From Aspidiotus rigidus (Eukaryota; Arthropoda; Insecta; Hemiptera; Diaspididae), in the NCBI GenBank assembly GCA_035079385.1, contig JAVHKY010000036.1, positions 248,001 through 312,000 of the forward strand: DNA of 64,000 bases, given 5' to 3'. Positions 1 through 14,200 of the stretch are shown here, piece after piece. Within the stretch, counting starts at the first letter, position 1, and every line of letters begins with the position of its first letter. The notes under the pieces are model-generated. The model worked only from the letters and a program-made list of their open reading frames with translations. It did not search any database and had not been told where the DNA came from. A program made the translations under genes and the position numbers.

Positions 1-3000
1 AAAAAATAGACCGAGGAGGATAATTTGGAAAAATGTTTGTGCTACGGAGGGATAAGTCCCATGTAAATTTCATCAGGAGGGTCCAGACTACGGAAATTTT
101 GTGAGAATAGGAAGAACCTATCTACTGTACCGTCTTGGTACAGCTGTACAATTGAAATTTCACATGAGACGTTGTGAAATCGAAATATGAGTCACTCTTA
201 TGGACGAATTTGCTCACAGAACTTGATTCCTAACACATCTGATTCAGCATGAAAAAGAACTGTTATAACGCTCCCTCTCCTTCTCTCAACAATACGCTTT
301 GAATTTGAGAGTCTCGCGCAAAGAGCTTTTCGTAGTCCTTATCACTTCCAATAATTTTCTCCTTCCTTTGATTAATATTTTTATGATCATCCTCATAAGT
401 TCAAATGCAAAAAGTTTCCTCAATCAAGAAGAATATAGAAGTGGATGAATTCCTCTCTTCGTGAATTTTCATTCGTAAGTATTCTTATTCACGATTACAA
501 GTATCTATTTCCTTCTTTTGGGAAAATTTATGCCTCCCCTTCTTCGAATCTTGACCATGCAACTCCTCTGCGAGGTCCCTTCTACAATGTCAGCCTATTT
601 TCTAAGGAAGTACAGTCAAACTCATTAGTCAGCGTCGTGATTAAGATAAATTTCATCGGCGAGTATGAATTGGGAATGTCTTCGTTTACTGTTGTGAAGT
701 TTTTCTCGGGACGGCCTTCTTTATTTCAAGATCCCATTGCAGTGCAGTTCCTAAAATTCTTTTCTTGACGTAAAAGACGAGCACTTATATTCTCGTTGAA
801 GCCTAAGATTTGGTTAGCAAATGGAGTGAAGGAGAGAGAGAGGAATCTGGCGGCAAAGATCTAGAAGTGAGGAATCGGTTGTGCTCAGAAACTGTTTCTC
901 TCAGCTTCCGACCAGTTTGTCCAATATATAGATAGAGGGGCAATCATTGCACTGGAGTCTACAAGCACCGCACGGACCTTCGATTTTCGAGAATATTCCC
1001 CTGGTGGTGTTCATATAGAACGGCGCAAAAATTGAAGGGTCTCAGTAAACGAGAGATTTTGTAGGAGAGTATATTAATATTATGAGATGGTAAATGTTTA
1101 TATTTGTACACCAAAGATAAATATTATACATTGTCTTATCGCTGTGTACATTCCCCCCGCCTTCCCCAGTTCAAATGTTGTTTCCTACTGCGCATATTCA
1201 TGTTAGAATTCTGATTATAGCTTATTCGACCTCATGAATAATTGAGACAGAGTTGTCGACTATTCTATAATTTTTGGAATTCTTTAAATTTTTCAGATGA
1301 GCACTGTTGAAGTCGCTGTAATCTTACGGAATTGCGCGATTCCTTAAAAATTACGAGAACGAGGATTTCTCGAAAAGTAAACATCAGGGTTAGAGGGTAC
1401 AGGAGGCACAGACTTCTGTTGCGGGAAATGAAAACCAACTACACAGCATAGACTGATAAAAATAATCAGTAAATCTGTTTAGATAAATGTTGTACGCCTA
1501 TAACTTCATTCTTGTATTGCGTATAGGTTTAAAATGCGTTATTTACGGTACGGTGCACTCCTATAGAATCTAAAATTGCTTCAGAAAGATTAAAAATACT
1601 CTGCCGAAAGCTTCCGGAGATATGAAAGTGCAGACTTTGCTGTTTCAATTCGAGCTCTTTTCATAGGGGAGCCACTTTAGTTAATATCAATTAAAAATGC
1701 TTACCATAATTTCCACGAGACTTTGTAAATACGACATAAGTGATTGGCTAAAATCCGAGCCAGTATTTTTTTCAGTTTGGCCTTCATTTCTCCACGTATT
1801 TTCGACGGCTGAGTATTAAAAAACAAACCGAACTTTTTGATAAAAATTAGAAAAGTTCACGCGATATATTCAATAATGTACCGGCTAGTCGAAATCCGAA
1901 ATACGAACGGGGTTCGCGACCGACGACGAACTACGAGTGTCGCGGGCTCATCACTGCGTTCTACACGCAGTTCCAGATCGCAGATGATGTTTCCAGATGA
2001 TTTTATTAGGAAACTGATCGCGATTGGCCATCCTAAAATGTATTGGACGCGAGGTATACGTCTACGTATTAAACTTCGAACTGTTCGCTCGTTTCGTAGC
2101 GTGAAACAATAATGTACACCGTACCGTGTGGTTGGAGGAGCGGTATAGGAGTGGCGGGGCGCAGAGCCTCCGCTCCGAGCAACGGTAGTACACGCGAGCA
2201 AAAGAAAAGAAGTATCAACATCAAACTATTGACATTGTTTACGACACGAATGAAATTTAAATCAGACAATATGTCGCCTTTCACCTACAAAGGTAATTAC
2301 AGTTACGTGTAGTTAAAGACTGGCATACAGTTTCAAAAAACCTCCCTCTGGCGTACGTCGCACTGACCACTTCATATTCTTTTGCAAAGTGAGGTTGCTA
2401 TTGACCTTATACGCTTGTAATTAAATCGATTTTTCACAAGATGTCAGGTTGTCTAATTTTGCATACTAATTATCAGAAAAACTTCTCTGTAAAATTTTAT
2501 CACTGTTTCACTTTTACATGGTACAAAGTTATTAAGGGTTCGGATAAACTCTTTGAAATATGGCTGTATGGATAGCCAAGGGTGAGAGAATCCTTGGGTT
2601 TCCTAAGTCATTCGTCTTCCTTTTTTCTTACTTGTTTGGTTTTTTTTGGATAATTCGTAGAGTCTCGTCAGTAACTAAGAGGGGGCGGGCTTACAACTGA
2701 TTTTTTGAGGGGGTGAGTCTGTGTGGTTGTTTTTTAGGGTTTTTTCTGTAACTCAGGGGCAGTTGCATAGTCGGTGAAGAGATCTGGGTGAGTAAAACGA
2801 ATCTGACCTTTGAGTATGACGACCTCCTCACACCGAGAGAATCAGTGAGACGACTACAAGGATTGAGTGAAGATATCATCGTTTGCGGACGTATCAAAAA
2901 AAAAGAGGGGAAATTTTTCATTCTCTTCTTTAGATCCTCGAGGATCGTAAGTAATAAAAATTCAGTAATTGATCCACCATAGGAGCCTCTACCAAGAGAG

Positions 3001-3871
3001 AGCCATTATTGAAGAAGAAAGAAAAACAAATTTTTTTGTGGAAATCGTGATTCCTTTTTCTAAATTATGAAACCACGGCTGCAATTTGGTGAGCCATTCC
3101 ATCATCTCTTTTGGCAGGGAGTCTGCTGTTCGCAGTCCGCCAACTGGAAACCTAACTTAAGTTGAGACTAGGGGGGGGGCAGACTTCAGTATAGCTCGAG
3201 AGTTGGAATTTTTTCGCACTCTCTCCCATCATACATTCTGATTCTCCAGAGTCCCCCCCCCCTCATCATATACACTGAGTTCGACCTTGACTAGAAAAAG
3301 AAGAACTTCCGATTATCTTGAAAATGTTTCCCGAAATCCTCGTTCAACTTCGGTAAAGAACTCATATGAGTTTTATCAATAAAACGAAAAAATAATTAAC
3401 AGTCATTGGGTATGCAGCTTTGGTACCAGAGAATCCACATCTTAAATCACTCTCTGCAAGTTCTATACCACGCATTACTTCTTCTTATCCTTTCGTTTTC
3501 CTATCTTTTACCATTTCTTCTTCTGTAGGTCTTCATATACATATGGTCCACCTTTGAGAATTTTTTTAATCAGCTCTCCCTAGACATGCGTTGTACTAGA
3601 TTTGATTAGGCTAAGAATGAGAACGACGAAGTATATTGTAATCAAGCTAACTAGCTCATTTCGCCCCCTAGAGCCCAAGATGCCGCATGCTGGGCTGTAA
3701 TAGGTCTAACTTTCGATCAGCGCACTAGGCTTTACTGCTGTAGCCTCCATTATACGTCCGTATGACCATGACCGTGGGGCACCGCTAGTGTACTAGGCCA
3801 AGTATATACTCCTGGCCGTACGACTCTGACTTCTCCTTGTATACTAACTAGGGTAAGGATGGGATTTACGT
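1..3871. other. No gene recognised; AT-rich DNA with repeat fragments
   Basis: No frame here shows a recognisable protein. Fragments of dispersed families occur at 3185-3260 (minisatellite-type GTATAGCTCGAGAGTTGGAA) and at 3330-3365 (CCTCGTTCAACTTCGGTAAA family). From 3660 to 3830 there are CTAGGC / CTAGTATA words also found near 41.1 and 50.7 kb. Confidence 0.4.
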
Positions 3872-4140
3872 GCGGAGCGAGTGAGCCCCGGGAGCCACTC
3901 ACCCTAACACGACTTATATTGGGCTCCAAATTTAGTCTAATACAAAATGTACAAGCTATGGGAATGAAGGCGGACGAGCGGAGCGAGTGAGCCTCGAAAG
4001 CCACTCAGCCTAACAAGGATAAACTCATTCTAGGCTTCCGGGAGATATTTAGTCTAGTATACGGAGGCGAACGCGAGAGGAGCGAGTAAGCCTTGAGAGC
4101 CACTCAGCCCAATCAGACTACACTCATACTAGGCTCCTTT
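3872..4140. repeat. Three-unit tandem repeat, period about 100-106 bp
   Basis: The core GGAGCGAGT(G/A)AGCC followed by GCCACTCA recurs at 3874, 3980 and 4079; between cores are TTTAGTCTA and ACTAGGC words. A related core lies in the opposite orientation at about 8015-8035 and 8125-8150. Confidence 0.7.
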
Positions 4141-7100
4141 ATCACTAATAACCGTTACATGTTGTGACACAAAAATAAAAATGCACAGTAATGAGCTCCA
4201 TGTCTTTGCTCTCTCCTTCCCTCTACTTCCAACATTTCTGTTTACTTTAAATTCATCCGTATTAATCTTCATTGTTTCCGCTGCAACATATTTTTTTCTT
4301 GTAGATCGAGCTAAATAGTTCCAGTGTAGCTCAGAACTCGTTAAAGAGATGGATAAATAAGGTTTTTGACAAAGAACCTGTTCTATGGCGGGTTTTTTGA
4401 GAAATTTGCCCTGCGCCGTCCGCCGAAAAACTTGTCAAAATTTTTCGAAATTCCGTTCTAAAGTAGGTCCAGGTCACGGTTGACGTCCTATTTCACACTA
4501 GGTTTATAGTAGGTCTAGGCCTCCAAATTCGTATCTCCTTCGTCTCATTCACACATTCTTGGAGCTAAAAAACTTTTCAGATCTTCTTTCTGCGTAGACT
4601 TTGGCGATAAAAATTTTCTGAGCTTCCAGAACCCAATTACTCAAAATTTGAACATCTTCAAATTCGGTTTCTCATGCAAGCGCACGCGCCCATTTAAAAA
4701 ATATGCAATTGACAGGTTTAAATTGTGAGTACCCCAAAGTCTGTCGTCAATTTTATCTTTCAATGTTCAACTTGCAATGCATTCTTGATCAATTGAATCC
4801 AGCACCCACGTTCAAGTTTATGAGTTTACCTCATCACCAATTGAATTCTTGTACGTACATAACATTTAGCTCACTATTCTCGCATTTCAGGGTACTCGTA
4901 TGTCGTATATTTCAACCGTCTTTCTAGAAGTCACCACTGTCCAGGAGGCGTGATGTTATTTACTGATTTCTACCTGAAGTCACATCCATTACTCTGTACG
5001 TTCAACCCGATAGTTCGTATATAAATGCATTCACCGTATTGTCTGCACCACTTGTGAAAAATTACAAAAGCCAACAAAAACCACCCTATACACTACTACA
5101 TATTATACCACGGCCGGTCGTGACAATACCTTAAACTAGTTCTGTCCTCTTGAAATAAATGCTCTGTATCATCGTGCCTTTTTCTGTATTTTCTCATTTG
5201 CGTATCCTTTTCCCTATTATAAACAATCTAATAATATCCACCTCATAGTCAAAATTAGCCGTCTTAGTTTTGGACATGATCGTCTCTCTGTTCACTTCAA
5301 CCAGAACGTATAAATCACTCAGAATCTTACATAATGTCCTCTTCGTCCTGACAATCCATCAAAAGGCGACACCAATCACGACTTTTTCGTGCGTATAGAA
5401 ACATCAAACATTAGACAGAAATTATATTCGGATGCTATCAACCTAAAAATTGACTATCCCTCATAGCGGCCTTCCGGATTTTATTTCACCTACGACGACA
5501 AAATTTACCTTTTCACTGACCTGTTCTATTCCTACTTGATATTTATATATATACACCTCCCCCCCTTCCCAAACCTGATGGCATCTTTTCTCAGGTGGTT
5601 TCAAAATCTGACGACGATTTTCACGTGACGCATAATATAATTACTCGTATTATTAAAGTAGAGCGAATTTTCAAGAAATTATTTCATAGAAATATTTCCT
5701 TTTGAAATCTTTCAAAGGAAATTACGGAACTTGCAATCTTATTTCACTCATACGTGAAACCCGAATAATGTTTTTGGATTCAGCGAGCTCCGTCAGGAAC
5801 GCTACCAAGCACGTGGATGAAAATAGTACCAAAGAACTAGACTTTTTTCTTTTTTTTTTTCGTATTCTACTTACACAAATATGAGCAGCAGCTGAATCAC
5901 ATTTCTACGAAATTTCTATTCTTATCTTCCTTAATTTCAATTTATCATCTTCTTTAATCAGCAAAACTCACCTGCAAAAAAGAAGATCAAACAATTACAC
6001 ATAAAGCATATATACGTACTCGAAGTACCTACCTAATGTATAGGTCAATCTAAATTCAATTAAGATATCGAGATTATAGCCACAAGAAAGGAATAAACGA
6101 CTATTCCCAAATTTTAAGTCTAGTTTATCTATTTACAGATTTTTTTAAGTCTACAACGTAGCGTCAATTAGTCTTGTATTGATTTTTTTTTTTGACGCGC
6201 TCGTTTCTAAGCCTACCAGTATGTAAACAAATTTTCGCGGTGCAACGTAGTTGAGGTCTGAATTCGATTAATCATCGGTATCATCTAATTAATTATTTGT
6301 CCGCGTGAAAGAGGAAGCATTACGTCAGTAATTGACGGGAAGCTTATTATGTACCAATTTATGCCCTCTGGAGAAGGAATACCGTATAGAGCGCGCGACG
6401 TCCAATACACTGACGCACACCTTTATTATGTGTGTAACTTGTAACTTACACGCTTTCGATTAACGAATAATTGAAAATTAAACATTATTAGCTCTCGACT
6501 CGGCGATCGTTCAGAGACTACGCAAATTCGTTGCTTATTGAACTCGTATAATATATTTTTACGAGAATACGACTTTATACAAAATACAATGGATCATAAG
6601 AGCGCATAATACGTGATCTGTCGATTGATTTTTGTGAATTAAGTATCAGATAAACCAACCTTATGAAAAAAGGCGAATGCCAGGTTCTATTGTGTCGTGC
6701 GCAGCTGGCTGAGAAAGCTCACCTAGACCCCCATCAAACGTAATGACCAATCGTAAAATTTCACTCCTAGACTAAAAAAAAAAAAACCGACAGGATAGAC
6801 GATGATTAAAATTCTGCCGACTTATCGTGGTTCGCGTTCCAACACGCGACAATTCCATAAACGGCTGATAATGCGTATACGAGTACACTTAGACGATAAA
6901 ACAAACAAAAATATTCAGAAGGTCACTCTGATCGCTTAAAAACCTGGGCCTGTTTTCAAAAATTGGCTCTTAACAGTAACCACGTATCGACAGGAGAGGA
7001 GGGAATTTGAACTGAAAAAAAAAAAAAAAACAAATAGGTATTGCTTTGTATAACGTGGGAAGAGAGGATTTGTTGAGAAGGAAGAGTTTACGATCAATAT

Positions 7101-7979
7101 AGGCTATTACGTACCAAAGAGTTTAAATGGACTAATTGTTAATAAGAGAAAAATTTTACACAACGAGTTGAATAAGCGCGCGATCAGAGAATTTCTCATT
7201 ATTTGTAAAATATTTCACTGTACAAAGGACTAGCTGAGTCTGAAATTCGATATCATGATCTCAAAACGTTCTTTACTGCTCTGGTTGTACAACCTAAGAA
7301 AACATCCGCGTCTACGACGGGCTAGAAAAATTTGTCTAAGCTGGATTAAAAGGCTGGCCGATCGAGAGAAACTAGGAAAATTTTATCCGGTGTTGAGAGC
7401 TTTTACTCATTCAGCGATTGGGAGAAATTCCCATAAGTGACCATAAGTATCTAAGGATATTGGAAATAAAAGAAGTGATGAGACAGGACTTGAGAGAAGG
7501 CTAGTCGAGGGGAATTCCGAGTGATTTTGCCCATATCAGGTTAGCTTGAATCCTGTAGAAGAGGGTCTTTAGGAAATTATTAACAACAGGATGCGTCGTC
7601 ATAAATGACCTTGACCTATCTTACGAACTTGGGAAAGTTACAACCCAAAGGCGTGAGAGGCATGAGTAGGCTTTAGAAAAAAGAGAGATTTTCTAGCAGA
7701 TCCAAATAAATAAAGATCATATTTCATGTCTACTAGTAAGTGACCTCATGTATTTTGAGGCCACGCCGCGCCTGCTTCATGATCAAATCATGGCCTAGCT
7801 TGTGAATTTTTCTCACAGACAGGTACGCCGTTCTTGGACTGACGTAGGCGTGGTATGTACTGTGAGGCGAGCTATCTAGCTCAGAGGAGTTCATTTGCTC
7901 CAATGTTAGCCCCCATATGGATATCAACATTGATGCCGTCATCTGGCTGCCCGGGACGTCATCAGCATTCATAACTTCA
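4141..7979. other. No gene recognised
   Basis: AT-rich sequence with short homopolymers. A 61-codon basic frame at 7255-7440 begins with ATG but has no recognisable domain, and I treat it as chance. Confidence 0.35.
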
Positions 7980-8160
7980 TAAGCATGGGCTCTTTCTCTT
8001 CCCTATTCTCGAGATCACTCACTCCGCTCGTAAGCGAAGTTATGAATGCTAATCACGTTACAGATAGGTGGTTATGACATCATCAGCTTGGACTCTGTCT
8101 CTTCTTTACTCTTTTCTATTCTGGGGATCACTCACTCCTCTCGTAAGCCTCCCAACAGTC
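7980..8160. repeat. Two-unit direct repeat of the GAGTGAGTGATC family
   Basis: GGGCTCTTTCTCTTCC ... GATCACTCACTCCGCTCGTAAG near 7988-8033 is repeated, slightly diverged, near 8091-8147. The cores are the reverse complement of the repeat at 3.9-4.1 kb. TGACGTCA sites follow at 8231 and 8384. Confidence 0.55.
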
Positions 8161-10179
8161 TCCATTAGACAAGGCCTAATAGTTAAACTGCTCAAGTCTC
8201 CCTTATACTAGGCCTCCGTGTCACAGCCGGTGACGTCATGGTTTCAGGTTTCAGAATTGAGGTACTACTCCTTAACCCCTGTTATATTGGGCTATACAAT
8301 TTACTAAACTGTACTAGGACTACTATTTGCCTTCATGAAACCAAACCCAACATAAATCTAACATACAGACGTATAAAAGTTGCTGACGTCATAGTTTATT
8401 ATAAAGGAAGAAAAGAGATACAGTTTACAAGATTATTGGTCGCGGGGGTGGTGTAAACTCGCAAATTTTGGAATTAGGAGCCAGGACTCACGGAACTCGC
8501 CGATCTTCAGGCCTCGCGTTCTCTTTCCACCAAGACGTTACAAAACAATTTCGATCAGTTTTGTTCATCTCAGAATACGTCCACTCTTAAGATAAAAAGA
8601 ACAAGTATAAGACAAGCTGTTTTGTATGGGGCCGCGAAGCTTGCGGGTTCCCAGTCGCCATTGTAAACTTTGAGAGTATCCTCTACAGTAAAAACTGGTG
8701 AGGTGTTGCAGTTGATACAATTGCTACTACCTTTTTTTCGAATAGACTTTCGTGGACGCTCACTTTATACAGCGCTTCAATCAGGAAATTAGCTCTAGGC
8801 GGATCTATGCTGAATGGTCCTCTCACGCCTTCATCCCATTATACCTGTTGTCTCTCTTACATTTATCCTGCCGAGAAACCCAATTTATTTGAACATTCCA
8901 CGTTTTCAAATAATTTCAGATAAGAAAGAACGGTTTGCCTACGATTTTAGCGCACAAGCATATGTACTATATGAGAGCAAGTTTCCACGAGACAAACACA
9001 AAATGGCAACATGTATCAACTCGATCCTCTACCTCAAGATTGAAGTGGATGAAAGTCTACAGGAACTTGAACCTCCTTCAAACATTTAAAGAGTATTTTT
9101 ACTTGCGGCATAGAGAAGACGTGTTTAAGCAATTGAGGAAGGCCTTGAAGTTTGTGCCCCTGCTGGAGTCATCTGACTCGTATTCATTTCCTTCACAATA
9201 CCAATAAGAAGATAGGCACATTTTGCACTGATTCACTGACAATTTTTTCGGATCTCCAAAATTTTTACTCGCTTAATTTCTCGATCAGCTCATTTTCGTG
9301 AATCCTTTTTGGTAAATGTAGTTCTCTTCAAGCTTGTGATGACAGAAGAGGATGGACTTAAAATGTGCGTTCCTTTCTATAATGGCTGGATTTATTGACA
9401 AAGAAGTTACCTTATTCGTCATAGACTTTGATATTTAAGTTACTTACTGAGAATATATTTAATTTATACGCGTATAATGGCTCTACTCACGTGCTTAAAG
9501 TGATGGCAAATTTGAATTAATTTCTGCGCTTAAAAGTTGACCGAAATTTATGAATCCTATGCGTACACTTAACTGTCACGAAAAAAAGACTAAAACAGAA
9601 AATTTATATTACGACCAATTCATCAAGTGCAAGTTGTTTTCGACTATTGTGAGCGACGACCAAAATTATTTTTAATATTTTCTTATTCTATCGTATATTA
9701 TCGCTTTCACACGAAAGTGTTAGAAATAAAATGACAATCCTGATAAGGTATGACGTGTATTAGGTACGAACAATTTTTATTTCGTCGGCAAAAAATGTTT
9801 TGGTAACGGTATTTGATGCTTAGATATTAGTTCGACAAAGTATACGTGTAATATATTCTACGGTCCAATTCTCCAGAGCTTATCGCTATTATTGCAGTTA
9901 CTATGTTGTTGCACCTTTGTCTCGGAGACCGGAAATGTCCCGACGCGTGTAAATTATAAAAACGTTTGTCAATTTGTGTGAATTCTTATTCTTCACCCGG
10001 ATATTGGATAAGTTACTGAAGGCAAACAATATGCGATAAAGACGTTAGGTTCGGAATTTATTTCATTTTATTATCGAGTGCTTGTTTTTCTGTTGCCAAA
10101 CGCAAATATTCAAACATTGTTTCATTCTCTTTAGATAGTATCTGCGAGAGAGAAGTATGTCCAAGAGAAGGACGTAGAG

Positions 10180-10440
10180 CAGCGGTTCTTGACCTTTTTC
10201 GCTGATTTGCCACTTGAGAAACTGAAAAGAATGTCTTCAAAGAGTCAAAATTTGGGAGGAAGAGATTTCTGAGCAAGAGAATGTCTTCATTGTTATTGGC
10301 TTGAGAGTAGGTGACCAAATTGGAAATTAATTGTTGGCAGTGCGTTGTTATATATCTTTCGTAAAATAGTACCAGTTCCACACTCACACTCTCGAGTACC
10401 ACAATTGGTAGGTACATACACCACGGGTTAAGAACCGCTA
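10180..10440. mobile_element. Non-autonomous hAT-like element (about 261 bp)
   Basis: The left end CAGCGGTTCTTGACC and the right end read inward, TAGCGGTTCTTAACC, match at 13 of 15 positions and resemble the CAGNGGTTCTCAACC ends of hAT transposons. Flanking 8-mers (ACGTAGAG, AGATAGGG) share 5 of 8 positions, a weak trace of an 8-bp target duplication. No transposase is encoded; an apparent 119-codon minus-strand frame across it is taken as chance. Confidence 0.55.
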
Positions 10441-11220
10441 AGATAGGGGAAGGAGATTTTATATTGATAATTTTGTTAGGCTTTATTAACTCTTAATCCT
10501 TACCTACCGAAAAGGCTTGATCAATACAATGTGAGATTTGAAATTCATTAATTTACTCATAGGTCATCGTGCATGAATTTGTTAATGACTCATATGCATT
10601 GAGAATGAGGATACATGAGTTAAAGATTCCATTGGTTAAGAAGACGAGACAAATGCTCTTACCTCACTCAACCATCTTCTAAATCCAAATATCCGCTATC
10701 GTTTGTTCAGATTCCAGACTACATCGACCTTCCGAAGCCATCAGAGAGGTCATTGAAGTGTAATTAAAAGTTTGCATTGCATCTTTTTAGGGTCTTAATG
10801 CAAAATTCCCAAGAACTAACTTCCTTACAAGAACCTTAATCAAGACTTTATTCTCAAATTTTTTTCTTCATTGCTTTACCATAATAGGAAAATTTGACAG
10901 CGATAGAAGAGAACGCAGCCAATCGTTCGAAAATTTTCTGTATTATAAGGCAAAATAATTTATGTATACGCCCAATGAGTAGTAAATATACCTCTCTTTC
11001 TCTTCAATCCATCCTCATCTGTCAGTCATATCATTTTTATGTACTTCGATACCTTTCCGATGCGAAAGCAAGAACAAACTCTTTGAAAAATTTGCGCCCA
11101 ACAGGAGCGTTTATTCCGAAAAAATTATTTCTTTCCACACTTCGAAAAAAAGTTCTATTCACTCTACAGAATCAATTTCCAAAAAATTTACTAACCTGAA
11201 ATTGGTACCGGTAAACAATT

Positions 11221-11290
11221 CTACATCTTCTACATTCGCAAATATCTCCTACTAGGATAAATATTTGCTCGACGAATGTTCAAGGTGTAG
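11221..11290. repeat. 70-nt imperfect hairpin
   Basis: CTACATCTT at the 5' end pairs with AAGGTGTAG at the 3' end (9 bp, one G-U). Inside this, ACATTCG pairs with CGAATGT and CAAATAT with ATATTTG, with a small internal loop, a CTCGA bulge and a 14-nt loop. The size and shape resemble a microRNA precursor, but a decayed MITE is equally possible. Confidence 0.5.
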
Positions 11291-14200
11291 GTCATATACA
11301 TTTCATTCACGTGGTCTATTCAAATTTATGTTTGGAAAAAAATCCTGTTCTTTCAACTGGTAGTTTCGCATTAAATTTATTTCATATTATTCTCGTCAAG
11401 TATCCGATGATTTGCTTTACACTCATATAAAATTGCTACAGACGAGCTGAAAATTTTTACAATTTTTTTCTTATTTGTATGTTTTGCCATTTCCATCGTT
11501 ATTTTTCTTTTTTTGCTGTTTTTTCACTTATGGATTTAAAAATGGTATCTTTGAGAAGGAGGATGTGGGTACAATGATATAAACTTGTTTGTCTCCTGGT
11601 CATCACTATGATGAGAACATTCTTCTGTACCTAAGTTTCCGTAAAGATTATGAAAGAGTTTGATGATGTCATTGGACAGACTGAAAACCTTTGTCTAGCT
11701 TCTAGTATAGGAGTATGTTAGGCAAACCAGCTGATGATATTTTTTAGCCTAGCACAAGTCTAGTTGGCCTCAGTAGAATAGAGGTCAAGGGTACATCTCT
11801 CAAAGTAGCGACTGTCAACATTTTCCCCAAGTCCCTAAAAAAATTCATGGTTAATCAAAGCGTCATCAGATCCTGACGTCAGTGTTTCACCTCGCCTCGC
11901 CTCACAAAATAGCACTACGCAAATTTTCGACTGACACCTTGCCCAAAATATATAATACGTGTCGAAAGATACAATCTCGCTCGTGTGAGTGCAACCAGTC
12001 AGGGAGGCGTGAACTCCACCGTTCAATTCAACTTAATACTAGACTCCCTAGTATATAGTAGAGGGACAAGAAGAAGAAGAAAATTGACTCAACTAGTGTA
12101 TGCGGGACGAGGCATCCCCATGGGCTAGCTTGACATTGGATCAAATTGTTCCGGCTCAATTTCAATATCGAGTCAACCTATCCAAATTTTTGATCGATCT
12201 GAAACCAATTGTTCTGTTGTGTCGATTGGCAGTCGATTAGTAATACTCTAGGAATTAGAACAGGTCGTCATAGGCGATAAATTTTAAAATTCCAAGTATT
12301 GGTAGCCCTGAATAGTAAAAATGTGATCGTGTACAATTTACCATTACACTACAGCAAAATTCAATCTCATTTCAATCAATCAGAACGTTGTGTTGGAAGG
12401 AAGTTTGCTGTAAACTTTCTTCGGGCAACATTGCACAGTCACCTGCTTACACAGTAATGTCCCCTTGCTTGCTTGTGATGCTACTCGTACTTCTATCTGC
12501 GAGTTTAGTGCTCCGTCACCTATTTAAAATGGTCGTAAGAACGCACGCGTTTCTTCATACCGACCAAATACCGACGTTGGTACTAAGTCAACTTCTGACT
12601 CATTTGTCACGTCTATCTTTAGTTGATGTACATCAATCTCTTCCTCACCCCTCCATCGTCTGATGGACTTGTAAAACTCTGTTTAATCCACTTGGTGACT
12701 TTGCTATCATAATCAAACAATGAGGCCCATTGAAAATAAAGATTACGCTTGGGCCATGCGGAAATGTCGAATGGCGATGATGTTGCACACGACTTAAACC
12801 CAGCTAATTTTCAATCTCAATCTTGAATCCATTTCAGATTTTTAATTCAAAATCGACGCAATTTCAATGTCGCTTGTGATATAAGATAGATTGTGTAGAA
12901 TCAATATGACAGAAAAATTTAATTCCAGAGATCGTCTCAATTGTTTTCATAGAACCAAAATCAGCGGTCAATTTTCCGGTCATTTCTGTGTCGATGGAAA
13001 ATCAACGTAGTTTTTGAGTGAGTCAATTTAGAGTCCATTCGAATTCGACGTCAGGTCTCAATAGCTTACGGTCGAGGGTGTCTCTCTCTGAAAGCCTCAC
13101 CTTATATTCTCTTAGACATAAAACATAGTTTATATGCGTACTGTCATTTCGTAATTGATTCTCGAGAATTCAATTTACTCCTCCAAATGTACAGAAGTTG
13201 TTACAACAAAAGATAAAGCCTAAATAGCGTCCAACAATGCTACATCTCATCATTATTTGATCAAAATTATTGCGGTAAATCGATCACAATTATTGTGGTA
13301 GAAAAATATAATAATATAATCGCCGAAGAAAACGCGTAACAAATCTCCATCGAAAGTGACCTTTGCGGTAAACTCTAGTACCAAATAGATGTTTTGACTA
13401 GCACGACTAACCTTCGTGTAACATGTGTACATGAGTCGAAGATAAAAACCGAAATTACTCTAATTTTTCGTGATTTTTCTTTATTTCCTATTTTCGAATT
13501 TAGTCGTGAGAAATACGTAGTGCATAAAATGGTTGGCGTGTTTAGTCTACATCCAAAAAATACCAATGATATTATACATAATCAGGTGTGAACATCTACA
13601 AAAGTGAATCCACGCTATATAAAGAAAAATAAAGGCGCGTTGACCTGAAGGAACGTGTCTTATCAATGATTTCCTGTCAAATGATATGAAGTACCCAATA
13701 ATTATAATATTCATCGAGAAGATGGAGAAAAAAGAATTATGAAAAAGTAAAGCATCATTTATGAATTGATCGACGGAAGTGTGGACTAGAAGAAGAAAAT
13801 AATACAGATAAGGGCATCCAAATATTCATTCATAGTCTCTGTTGTCGGCAGACTTGTCACTTTACGCAGCTCCATACCGAGATTTAGTCGTGAACCTTAT
13901 TAATTAAAATCAGACGTCCATCATAAATTGAACTATCGAGCGTGGGGCATTTCACATAGCACCACGATTAATCGATATGAACTGAAGATTTCCTAAAGAC
14001 GTGATAGGTTTATTTCGACTACGAAGGTTCGTGCAGAACGGTTGCAGTACTCTCGTCTATCAGGCGCAGCCAAAACGTTCGTCGTAAACATGCAGGAGCG
14101 TCTGTATCGATTTAATAAAATATACGTCGTGTTGTAATGCGGGTGGGAAATTTTCTTCGTATTTTAGTGTAGCTTTTCTTTCACTTTCTGTAAATTCGTG

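Noticed and set aside
445..768. 107-codon frame on the plus strand
   Set aside because: No start context, splice signals or recognisable motif.
10058..10417. 119-codon minus-strand frame
   Set aside because: It runs across the hAT-like element and its flank, with no recognisable domain.
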